Source: CAYTQK01 sp964439745 (GTDB lineage Bacteria; Desulfobacterota; Desulfobacteria; Desulfobacterales; Desulfosudaceae). Taken from it: DNA of 19,401 nucleotides. Position 1 is the first letter of the stretch. Each line of letters begins with the position of its first letter. The position numbers and the translations under genes were made by a program. Where the stretch lies: the NCBI GenBank assembly GCA_964439745.1, contig CAYTQK010000022.1, forward strand, positions 1 through 19,401, read 5' to 3'. The notes under the pieces were generated by a model. That model saw nothing but the letters and a program-made list of their open reading frames with translations. It was not told where the DNA came from and searched no databases. This document shows positions 14,615-19,401 of this stretch, one piece after another.

Positions 14615-14926
14615 ATGTCAATGCCCAAAGATGAAATTCAGTCAGAAGTGCAGAACGCATGGAAAAGCTACATGGAATCTTTGAACAAAGCCGTATTAAT
14701 GCTGGACGATCAGATTAAGGAGGCATCGGAAATGGCGGATCAATGTACTGCCGAATGGTGCCAGGCCACTGAACACGTACTGGATGACCTGAGCAATGAC
14801 CTGTTTTCAATCAGCGAGCCGCGATGGGCGGATCCGGAAGATTCCAAAAAGATCAAGGATATGAAACACCGGATCCACGATATATACGCCAAGTATCGCG
14901 GCATAGCGCAGAAACAGGGCCGATAG
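14615..14926 (+). CDS. Hypothetical 103-residue helical protein
   Basis: I do not recognise this protein. It is 103 residues, charged and predicted almost wholly alpha-helical, with heptad-like spacing (EVQNAWKSYMESLNKAVLMLDDQIKEA). It has two cysteines in ADQCTAEWCQATEH, a Trp-rich turn around SEPRWADPED, and a basic C-terminal helix. No signal peptide or membrane helix. The ATG at 14615 follows AAAGGAG at 6 bases, a convincing site; the upstream in-frame sequence looks non-coding. It follows the ferredoxin gene on the same strand. Between them, 14550-14567 can fold as a GC hairpin followed at a distance by ATTTTTC, so they may be transcribed separately. Coding status is supported by the start site, the frame and composition. 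Confidence 0.65.
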   Translation: MSMPKDEIQSEVQNAWKSYMESLNKAVLMLDDQIKEASEMADQCTAEWCQATEHVLDDLSNDLFSISEPRWADPEDSKKIKDMKHRIHDIYAKYRGIAQKQGR

Positions 14927-14959
14927 CACGCAACGTTCGGTAAACGGCTTAGTTGTTCA

Positions 14960-15112
14960 ATCATCGGTGATAGTGTCCAGCCCTGTCCCCGGGACAAAAT
15001 GATCGGCCAGAAAGACGAGGCCAGGGACGCCCTTTCCCGGATGAATACCAATGTTTTCAGCCGCCTGATGGTGGTCGATGAAAACCAGCGGCTGGTGGAG
15101 GGTATTGCGGTA
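14960..15112 (+). pseudogene. Probable CBS-domain remnant
   Basis: Within the 362-base gap before the DUF456 gene, one frame reads KDEARDALSRMNTN, then SRLMVVDENQRLVEGIAV. This resembles the second CBS motif of proteins such as CBS-domain site-2 proteases (xxARxALxxMxxxxxSRLMVVDxxxRLVGIV). It has no ribosome-binding site and no upstream part. It loses the pattern right at 15116, where an inverted-repeat element begins; the frame stays open to 15244 with unrelated residues. I read it as the tail of a decayed gene. The match is by eye and short. Confidence 0.45.
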
Positions 15113-15115
15113 ACT

Positions 15116-15234
15116 GGATATTTCACGAATTTTCTCGACCTTCGGGCACGTCACCTTGAGCGCATCTGTTGTGTTGCAGGGGGAGCCAGGGGCTCGGGTT
15201 CCAATCAACTCGTGAAATATCTCGTGAAATATCC
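15116..15234. repeat. ~120-bp element bounded by 13-bp perfect inverted repeats
   Basis: GGATATTTCACGA (15116-15128) is the exact reverse complement of TCGTGAAATATCC (15222-15234). The right end is duplicated in tandem: CTCGTGAAATAT occurs at 15209-15220 and again at 15221-15232. The interior has no coding pattern. It interrupts the CBS-like remnant. It resembles a small non-autonomous palindromic element, but no target-site duplication is evident and no other copy lies in this window. Confidence 0.5.
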
Positions 15235-15235
15235 G

Positions 15236-15287
15236 GGCCAGTAAAAAGTCCAAGAGCAAGGCGCAGCGTTTGGCTTTTTACTTGGCC
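15236..15287. terminator. Long imperfect palindrome downstream of the DUF456 gene
   Basis: GGCCAGTAAAAAGTCCAA (15236-15253) and TTGGCTTTTTACTTGGCC (15270-15287) are near-perfect reverse complements, offset by single-base bulges, around a 16-base loop (GAGCAAGGCGCAGCGT). It begins one base after the DUF456 stop on that gene's strand. It could terminate the - strand pair, although the T-run lies within the stem, or be an interspersed palindromic repeat. Confidence 0.5.
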
Positions 15288-15288
15288 G

Positions 15289-15771
15289 TCAAATCATTTC
15301 TTTGAGGTAAAAAAACAAGACCACAAAACAATACCCCAGTTTCAGGGCAGTGGCCACGACGTTGCCGATGATGACGCCCCAGCCGGCGCGGATGGCCTGG
15401 CCGGTTTTATTGCCCACGGCCAGTTCGCCGATGACGGCGCCGGCAATGGCGCCCAGCAGAATGCCCCAGGGGGGGACCAGGAACATGCCGAAGAACATGC
15501 CGATGACCGATCCCCAGACACCGGCGCTGGAAGCGCCGTATTTTTTGGCGCCGGCCGCGGCCACGAAATAATCCAGGATGGTCATCAGCGCCGCCGCGCC
15601 GGCCATGATCAGCAGAAAGGTCAGGGAGAACGGCTCCCAGCCCCGGGCCAGGCTGAGGATCAGCAACGACAGGTAGCTGACCACCGGACCGGGAATGACC
15701 GGCAGGAGGCAGCCGGCCAGCCCGATCAGGGCGACCAGCAGGCCGACAATGATGAGAATAACAGTCAGCAT
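15289..15771 (-). CDS. DUF456 family membrane protein
   Basis: A 160-residue, very hydrophobic Gly/Ala-rich protein matching the DUF456 family. The first helix is MLTVILIIVGLLVALIGLAG, then CLLPVIPGPVVSYLSLLIL with the conserved LPxIPGP motif. A second membrane block follows with ILDYFVAAAGAKKYGASSAG and the glycine-zipper-like WGSVIGMFFGMFLVPPWGILLGAIAGAVIGEL. No biochemical function is established for the family. Its ATG is 14 bases after the stop of the upstream nitronate monooxygenase-like gene and lacks a clear Shine-Dalgarno sequence, suggesting translational coupling. Confidence 0.88.
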   Translation of the reverse strand: MLTVILIIVGLLVALIGLAGCLLPVIPGPVVSYLSLLILSLARGWEPFSLTFLLIMAGAAALMTILDYFVAAAGAKKYGASSAGVWGSVIGMFFGMFLVPPWGILLGAIAGAVIGELAVGNKTGQAIRAGWGVIIGNVVATALKLGYCFVVLFFYLKEMI

Positions 15772-15785
15772 GGTATTTTCGCGGC

Positions 15786-16754
15786 TCAGTCGGTAACGCG
15801 AATGGCCTGGATGGCCTGGACGGCTTCGCGCATGATGCGGGCGAACAATTCGGCCACGGTAGGAAGATCGTGGACCAGCCCGATCCCCTGTCCGCAGGAG
15901 ATAACGCCCACGTCGGTCTGCCCGGTGGCATACATCTGCCGGGCCTTGTCCCCGGCCACCACGCTCAGGACCTCCTCGAAGCTGCCGCCGTCCTTTTCAA
16001 TGGCGGCGCATTTTTCCGCGGCCGGATTGGACCAGACCCGGTGGGTGGCCCCGATGGAGCGCATGATCAGCATGGTATCCTGCTCACTGGCCTGGAGCAG
16101 GGCCTGCTTCAGGTCTTCATGAATGGGGCATTCCCGGGTAACCAGCAGGCGGGTGCCCATGATGACCGCCTGGGCGCCCAGAGACAGGAGCGCCGCCACG
16201 CCCCTGCCGTCGGATACGCCTCCGCCGCCGATGACCGGGGCGTCGATGGCGTCCACCACCGCCGGGACCAGGACCAGGGTGCCGATATCCAGCTTGCCGG
16301 TGGCGCCGCCGTTTTCATAACCGACCACGGTGATGATGTCCGCGCCCAGCTGCCGGGCCTTCTTGGCATAACGGATGCCGACGCACTTGTGAATCCAGGT
16401 CAGGCCGGCCTTTTTGAACCGGCCGCACAGGTCTTCGGGCGCAAAGTGACCGGACGTTTCGACGATCCGGACCCCTTTTTCAATCATGACGTCCAGGTAG
16501 ATGTTGTTGTCAATGGCGGTCATGGCCGGGAACAGGTTGATGTTGACCGCAAAGGGCCGGTCGGTCAATTCCTGGACCCGATCAATGGCCGCGGCAAAAT
16601 CTTCCCGGGTTTTGTAGATGGCTGAAGCCAGGATCCCCAGGCCGCCGGCGTTGGAGATGGCTGCCACGAAATCAGCGTCGGTAATGGACATCATGGTGCC
16701 GCCGATGAGGGGATAACGGATGTTGAGCAGGTCGGTGAGCCGGGTTTGAATCAT
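15786..16754 (-). CDS. Nitronate monooxygenase / FabK-like FMN enzyme
   Basis: A 322-residue TIM-barrel flavoprotein of the nitronate monooxygenase (2-nitropropane dioxygenase) family, which also includes FabK-type enoyl-ACP reductases. Seen: TRLTDLLNIRYPLIGGTMM at the start, SNAGGLGILAS, the GGATGKLD segment, and the FMN-phosphate site APVIGGGGVSDGRGVAALLSLGAQAVIMGTRLL. Near the C-terminus is SCGQGIGLVHDLPTVAELF. The true substrate could be a nitronate, an enoyl thioester or something else. The ATG at 16754 follows GGAG at about 9 bases; an upstream in-frame ATG at 16802 would add 16 residues without family character. First gene of a two-gene run with the DUF456 protein. Confidence 0.88.
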   Translation of the reverse strand: MIQTRLTDLLNIRYPLIGGTMMSITDADFVAAISNAGGLGILASAIYKTREDFAAAIDRVQELTDRPFAVNINLFPAMTAIDNNIYLDVMIEKGVRIVETSGHFAPEDLCGRFKKAGLTWIHKCVGIRYAKKARQLGADIITVVGYENGGATGKLDIGTLVLVPAVVDAIDAPVIGGGGVSDGRGVAALLSLGAQAVIMGTRLLVTRECPIHEDLKQALLQASEQDTMLIMRSIGATHRVWSNPAAEKCAAIEKDGGSFEEVLSVVAGDKARQMYATGQTDVGVISCGQGIGLVHDLPTVAELFARIMREAVQAIQAIRVTD

Positions 16755-16784
16755 AACGGTTACTCCGGGTTGCGTTGCGAATTC

Positions 16785-16814
16785 TTGACATTCCCATCCC
16801 ATCTATTCCATACT
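16785..16814 (+). promoter_or_regulatory. Sigma70-like promoter for the membrane-protein/HAD genes
   Basis: TTGACA (16785-16790) and CATACT (16809-16814) are 18 bases apart, about 42 bases upstream of the ATG at 16857, in the divergent gap with the nitronate monooxygenase-like gene. The -35 is perfect, the -10 matches four of six positions. Confidence 0.45.
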
Positions 16815-16856
16815 CACCTTATCCTGCTAACCGCAAAGAATCAAGAGGCGACTGTC

Positions 16857-17396
16857 ATGAATCGTTCCGGCCCGACCGCCTGGTTCCGGGAAAAGGGCGG
16901 CATCCCCCGCGTGGCGCTGATTTCCGGCCTTCTTTTTGTCGTATCCCAGGTGGCCATTTACCTGGTCATCCGCGAGCTGCCGCCGGAAAAGCTGGTGGCG
17001 CTGCAAACCACCTTTTCCCGGGCCGAATTTTTGTCCATCATCGCTACCTGGAAAATGACCGGCGTGCTGGATTCGTTTAAGACCCACTTTTATTTTGATT
17101 TCTTTCATCCGCTCTGGTACAGCATTTTTCTGGCCTCGCTCATGGCCATGGCCTTTAATCTTAACAAAATAGCGGCAAAATATAACCGGCTGCTGATTAT
17201 CCCCTTTCTGGCCGGCTTCCTGGATCTGGTGGAAAACAGTGTTCATGTTTTCCTGCTTCATAATATCGGCGCCACCACCGGTACGAAGATTTTTGTCAGC
17301 GCCCTGGCCGCCAATCTGAAATGGCTGCTGGCGGGAGTGGGAATCGTCATTGTGGTTGTGCTGCTGGCCAGACGAGTGGCGGCGGGGCGGTCCTGA
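16857..17396 (+). CDS. Integral membrane protein of unknown function
   Basis: A 179-residue protein with about four transmembrane segments: VALISGLLFVVSQVAIYLVI, WYSIFLASLMAMAFNL, LLIIPFLAGFLDLVENSVHV and LKWLLAGVGIVIVVVLLARR. I know no named family for it. An Asp/Glu pair in FLDLVENSVH within a membrane segment is unusual and may be functional. The ATG at 16857 follows AAGAGG at about 8 bases. The longer frame upstream reads through the promoter region and is not credible. It precedes the HAD gene by 56 bases on the same strand. Confidence 0.72.
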   Translation: MNRSGPTAWFREKGGIPRVALISGLLFVVSQVAIYLVIRELPPEKLVALQTTFSRAEFLSIIATWKMTGVLDSFKTHFYFDFFHPLWYSIFLASLMAMAFNLNKIAAKYNRLLIIPFLAGFLDLVENSVHVFLLHNIGATTGTKIFVSALAANLKWLLAGVGIVIVVVLLARRVAAGRS

Positions 17397-17452
17397 TATG
17401 AAAGTGTCAATGCAGACGACAATATTTTCCGGAACCAAAGGGGGGCGTGAAT

Positions 17453-17923
17453 ATGATCACCGTGAACATCCCCGGATATCGAAAACTGGAATTGTCTTAC
17501 CTGGTCATGGATTATAACGGGACCCTGGCCTGCGACGGGAAGCTGATCAAAGGGGTGGGGCCGGTCCTGGAAGAACTGGCCGATCAACTGGAACTGCACG
17601 TGCTGACGGCGGATACCTTCGGCCGGGCGCGGGCGGAGCTGGTGGGGCTGCCGGCGGTGCTGCGGGTGTTGCCGGAAGGAAACCAGGACGAGGGCAAGCT
17701 GGAATGCATCCAGCGCCTGGGCGAAGCCGGCACCGTCGCCATCGGCAACGGCCGCAATGACAAGCTCATGCTGGCCGGGGCTGGCCTGGGCATCGCCCTC
17801 ATCCAGGAAGAGGGGGCCTGCGTGGAGACGGTCATGGCGGCGGACATGGTCTGTCCGGATATCCTCTCGGCCCTGACCCTGCTGACCACACCCAGGCGGC
17901 TGGTCGCCGGTCTGCGCCGCTGA
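17453..17923 (+). CDS. Soluble P-type-ATPase-like HAD protein (COG4087)
   Basis: A 156-residue HAD-superfamily protein consisting of the core domain without a cap. Motif I is MDYNGTLACDG, with nucleophile D20 but Asn22 where classical HAD phosphatases have the acid/base Asp. Motif II is HVLTADTFG with the conserved Thr. A Lys in QDEGKLECIQ can serve as motif III. Motif IV reads GNGRNDKLML, with Asn for the first Asp of GDGxND. This is the pattern I associate with COG4087, annotated as soluble P-type ATPase; activity is uncertain. AAAGGGGGG precedes the ATG at 17453; a GTG two codons earlier is possible. The stop is followed by a stem-loop region and then the cobalamin riboswitch. Confidence 0.8.
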   Translation: MITVNIPGYRKLELSYLVMDYNGTLACDGKLIKGVGPVLEELADQLELHVLTADTFGRARAELVGLPAVLRVLPEGNQDEGKLECIQRLGEAGTVAIGNGRNDKLMLAGAGLGIALIQEEGACVETVMAADMVCPDILSALTLLTTPRRLVAGLRR

Positions 17924-17933
17924 GCGGCTGGAA

Positions 17934-17971
17934 GCATGTCAAGTCGTCAAGGCATCATCGCCTTGACATGC
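17934..17971 (+). terminator. Overlapping inverted repeats after the HAD gene
   Basis: GCCTTGACATGC (17960-17971) can pair with GCATGTCAAG (17934-17943) or with GTCAAGGC (17946-17953), giving two mutually exclusive stem-loops. No T-run follows. It may be a factor-dependent terminator or 3' stabilising structure for the HAD transcript. Confidence 0.35.
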
Positions 17972-17983
17972 GTGGCTGTTCCT

Positions 17984-18145
17984 GTTACCGGTAATATATT
18001 GGTTGGAAAACGGAACACGGTGAAAGACCGTGGCGGTCCCGCCGCTGTAACCCCCACAAGGGCTGTCTGTGTTATGCCACTGCGACGTCGGTAAACGTCG
18101 TGGGAAGGCCGGGCAGCCGGGGAAGCCAGAAGACGTTCCGGTCGA
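17984..18145 (+). promoter_or_regulatory. Cobalamin (B12) riboswitch aptamer
   Basis: The conserved core is clear: ACGGAACACGGTGAAA, then CCGTGGCGGTCCCGCCGCTGTAACCCC, a variable arm (18077-18110), GGGAAGGCCGGG, and the B12 box GCCAGAAGAC at 18125-18134. ACCGG (17987-17991) and CCGGT (18138-18142) can close the basal helix P1. It binds adenosyl- or another cobalamin and, with the terminator that follows, should switch off cobT when cobalamin is plentiful. Start and end are approximate. Confidence 0.93.
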
Positions 18146-18168
18146 TGGGTTTTGCGAAATCTGATGGT

Positions 18169-18213
18169 AAAGGGTTTCGGCAGGTGGTGTATCCTGCCGG
18201 AGCCCTTTTTTTT
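18169..18213 (+). terminator. Intrinsic terminator of the cobalamin riboswitch
   Basis: CGGCAGG (18178-18184) pairs with CCTGCCG (18193-18199). The helix extends through TTT/GAG (G-U and A-U pairs), GGG/CCC and AAA/TTT, and is followed by eight T (18206-18213). It lies between the aptamer and the cobT start, as expected for a transcription-attenuating OFF switch. Confidence 0.9.
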
Positions 18214-18266
18214 GTCCGGCGGGTCAAGGTATTGAACAATGGAAGCCAAGGCCAAGGAGTCGATTG

Positions 18267-19331
18267 ATGAAACAATTACAAGAAATGATTCAATCCATTG
18301 TACCGGCGGATCAAGAAATCCTGGCCCGGGCCCGGCAGCGGCTGGCCGACCAGGCCAAGCCGGCCGGCAGCCTGGGCCTGCTGGAGGATGTTTCCGCCCG
18401 CCTGGCCGCCATCGCCGGCACCCTTGACGTTCATTTGCAGAACAAGGTGATCATCACCTGTGCCGGGGATCACGGGGTGGTGGCCGAAGGTGTCAGCCTT
18501 TTTCCCCAGGAAGTGACCGCCCAGATGGTCTTCAATTTCGTGGCCGGCGGGGCCTCCATCAACGTGCTGGCCCGGCATGCCGGGGCCGAGGTGCGGGTGG
18601 CCGACCTGGGTGTCAATTATGATTTTGATCCGGATCTGCCGATTTTCCATAAAAAAATCGCCAAAGGTACGGCCAGCTTTCTCCGGGGACCGGCCATGAG
18701 CCGGGAACAGGCCGCGGCCGCGGTGACTGCCGGGGTTGAGATCGTCGAGGAACTGCTGCGGGAACAGCCGGTGGACATGCTGGGAACCGGGGACATGGGC
18801 ATCGGCAATACCACCCCCTCGGCGGCGGTGATCGCGGCTTTTTCCGGCATTGCCGTGGAAAAGCTGACCGGCCGGGGAACCGGCGTTGACGAGGCGGGCT
18901 GGCGGCACAAGGTTGATGTCATCCAACAGGGCCTGGCGCAAAACCGGCCCGATCCCGCCGACCCCCTGGATGTGCTGGCCAAGGTGGGCGGTTTTGAAAT
19001 CGGCGGCCTGGCCGGGCTGGTGCTGGGCGCGGCCGCGCACAAAATACCGGTGGTCTGCGACGGTCTCATTTCCACGGCCGGCGCCCTGATCGCCTGCCGC
19101 CTGGCCCCCCGGGCCCGGCAATACCTGTTTGCCGGACATCGCTCGGTGGAGACCGGACATCGGTTCATGCATGAACAACTCGGCCTGGAGCCGCTGCTGG
19201 ACCTGAACCTGCGCCTGGGGGAAGGCACCGGTGCGGCCCTGGCCATGGAGCTGCTGGACGCCTCCACCCGCGTGCTGGCCGATATCAAGACGTTTGCCGA
19301 GGTCAATATCGAAAATGTGCAGGCCGGGTAG
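18267..19331 (+). CDS. cobT: Nicotinate-nucleotide--dimethylbenzimidazole phosphoribosyltransferase
   Basis: CobT transfers phosphoribose from nicotinate mononucleotide to 5,6-dimethylbenzimidazole or a related base, making the alpha-ribotide used for the lower ligand of cobalamin. The 354 residues match the family length. Landmarks: LADQAKPAGSLGLLEDVSARL near residue 30, CAGDHGVVAEGVSLFPQEVT, FVAGGASINVLARHAGAEV, DMLGTGDMGIGNTTPSAAV (the phosphate/ribose site), GRGTGVDEAGWRHK, GGFEIGGLAGLVLGAAAH, FAGHRSVETGH, and LRLGEGTGAALAM with the Glu that corresponds to the proposed catalytic base. The ATG at 18267 follows CAAGGAG at 7 bases; a TTG one codon earlier is less likely. Controlled by the upstream riboswitch. 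Other cob genes are not in the window and may follow to the right. Confidence 0.96.
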   Translation: MKQLQEMIQSIVPADQEILARARQRLADQAKPAGSLGLLEDVSARLAAIAGTLDVHLQNKVIITCAGDHGVVAEGVSLFPQEVTAQMVFNFVAGGASINVLARHAGAEVRVADLGVNYDFDPDLPIFHKKIAKGTASFLRGPAMSREQAAAAVTAGVEIVEELLREQPVDMLGTGDMGIGNTTPSAAVIAAFSGIAVEKLTGRGTGVDEAGWRHKVDVIQQGLAQNRPDPADPLDVLAKVGGFEIGGLAGLVLGAAAHKIPVVCDGLISTAGALIACRLAPRARQYLFAGHRSVETGHRFMHEQLGLEPLLDLNLRLGEGTGAALAMELLDASTRVLADIKTFAEVNIENVQAG

Positions 19332-19347
19332 GAGCCATCAATCCTTA

Positions 19348-19365
19348 GTCCCGCCACGGCGGGAC
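19348..19365. repeat. GC palindrome after cobT
   Basis: GTCCCGCC (19348-19355) and GGCGGGAC (19358-19365) are perfect reverse complements with two bases between them. A run of T begins about 10 bases later (19377-19383). This may be a weak terminator for cobT or an extragenic palindromic repeat of the kind scattered in many GC-rich genomes. Confidence 0.5.
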
Positions 19366-19401
19366 CGAAGGGTGAATTTTTTTGATATATAATAGATTGA
19401 G

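Noticed and set aside
15209..15232. Two tandem 12-base copies considered as the start of a CRISPR or larger repeat array
   Set aside because: Only two adjacent copies with no spacers. They belong to the right end of the inverted-repeat element.
15169..16122. 317-codon open frame on + across the DUF456 and nitronate monooxygenase genes
   Set aside because: It overlaps two convincing genes on the other strand, and its Gln/Asp/Gly-rich sequence shows no family pattern.

Overview
The window reads as chromosomal DNA of an anaerobic deltaproteobacterium, most likely from the sulfate-reducing Desulfobacterota (Desulfobacteraceae or Desulfosarcinaceae relatives). That placement is inferred from GC-rich coding with AT-rich gaps, an archaeal/eukaryote-type prolyl-tRNA synthetase, a long bifunctional Rel protein, many Fe-S, rubredoxin and hemerythrin proteins, and cobalamin-controlled cobT. 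It was not tested by any search. I see no tRNA, rRNA, CRISPR array, transposase or phage gene.

Left end (1-3530, + strand): a multi-PAS sensor histidine kinase, open at the window edge, stops making sense near position 1656. It runs directly into the C-terminal third of ispG in another reading frame, followed by an intact proS. The join sits on about 21 bases compatible with both genes, so it is either a real deletion by microhomology or an assembly chimera. Anyone using the left 1.65 kb should treat its linkage to the rest as unproven.

Housekeeping block (3600-8630): rel ((p)ppGpp synthetase/hydrolase) on +, then rpmB (ribosomal protein L28), bamD (outer-membrane assembly lipoprotein) and a CNNM/CorC-type membrane protein with CBS domains, all on -. 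Good sigma70-like promoters are visible upstream of bamD and of the CorC-type gene.

Three-gene + operon (8843-10988): a HEAT-like helical-repeat protein, a cyclophilin-fold protein and a PflX-type radical SAM protein (COG1313), tightly spaced and with no obvious joint pathway.

Redox region (11004-14926): on -, a small DUF2892 membrane protein, a hemerythrin, an acyl-CoA dehydrogenase with a C-terminal rubredoxin-like domain, and a peroxiredoxin. On +, after a short-chain dehydrogenase fragment, come a small ferredoxin and an unknown 103-residue helical protein. The grouping suggests peroxide/oxygen defence or electron transfer linked to acyl-CoA oxidation. The rubredoxin fusion is the most intriguing intact protein in the window.

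Decayed patch (14927-15288): what looks like a CBS-domain remnant is cut by a ~120 bp element with 13-bp perfect inverted ends, next to a long imperfect palindrome.

Right end (15289-19331): a DUF456 membrane protein and a nitronate monooxygenase-like FMN enzyme on -. On + are a small integral membrane protein, a soluble P-type-ATPase-like HAD protein, and a cobalamin riboswitch with its intrinsic terminator controlling cobT (lower-ligand activation for cobalamin). No wholly new multi-gene defence or mobile system is evident. The best leads are the acyl-CoA dehydrogenase-rubredoxin fusion and its redox neighbours, the HEAT/cyclophilin/radical SAM operon, and the kinase-ispG junction.
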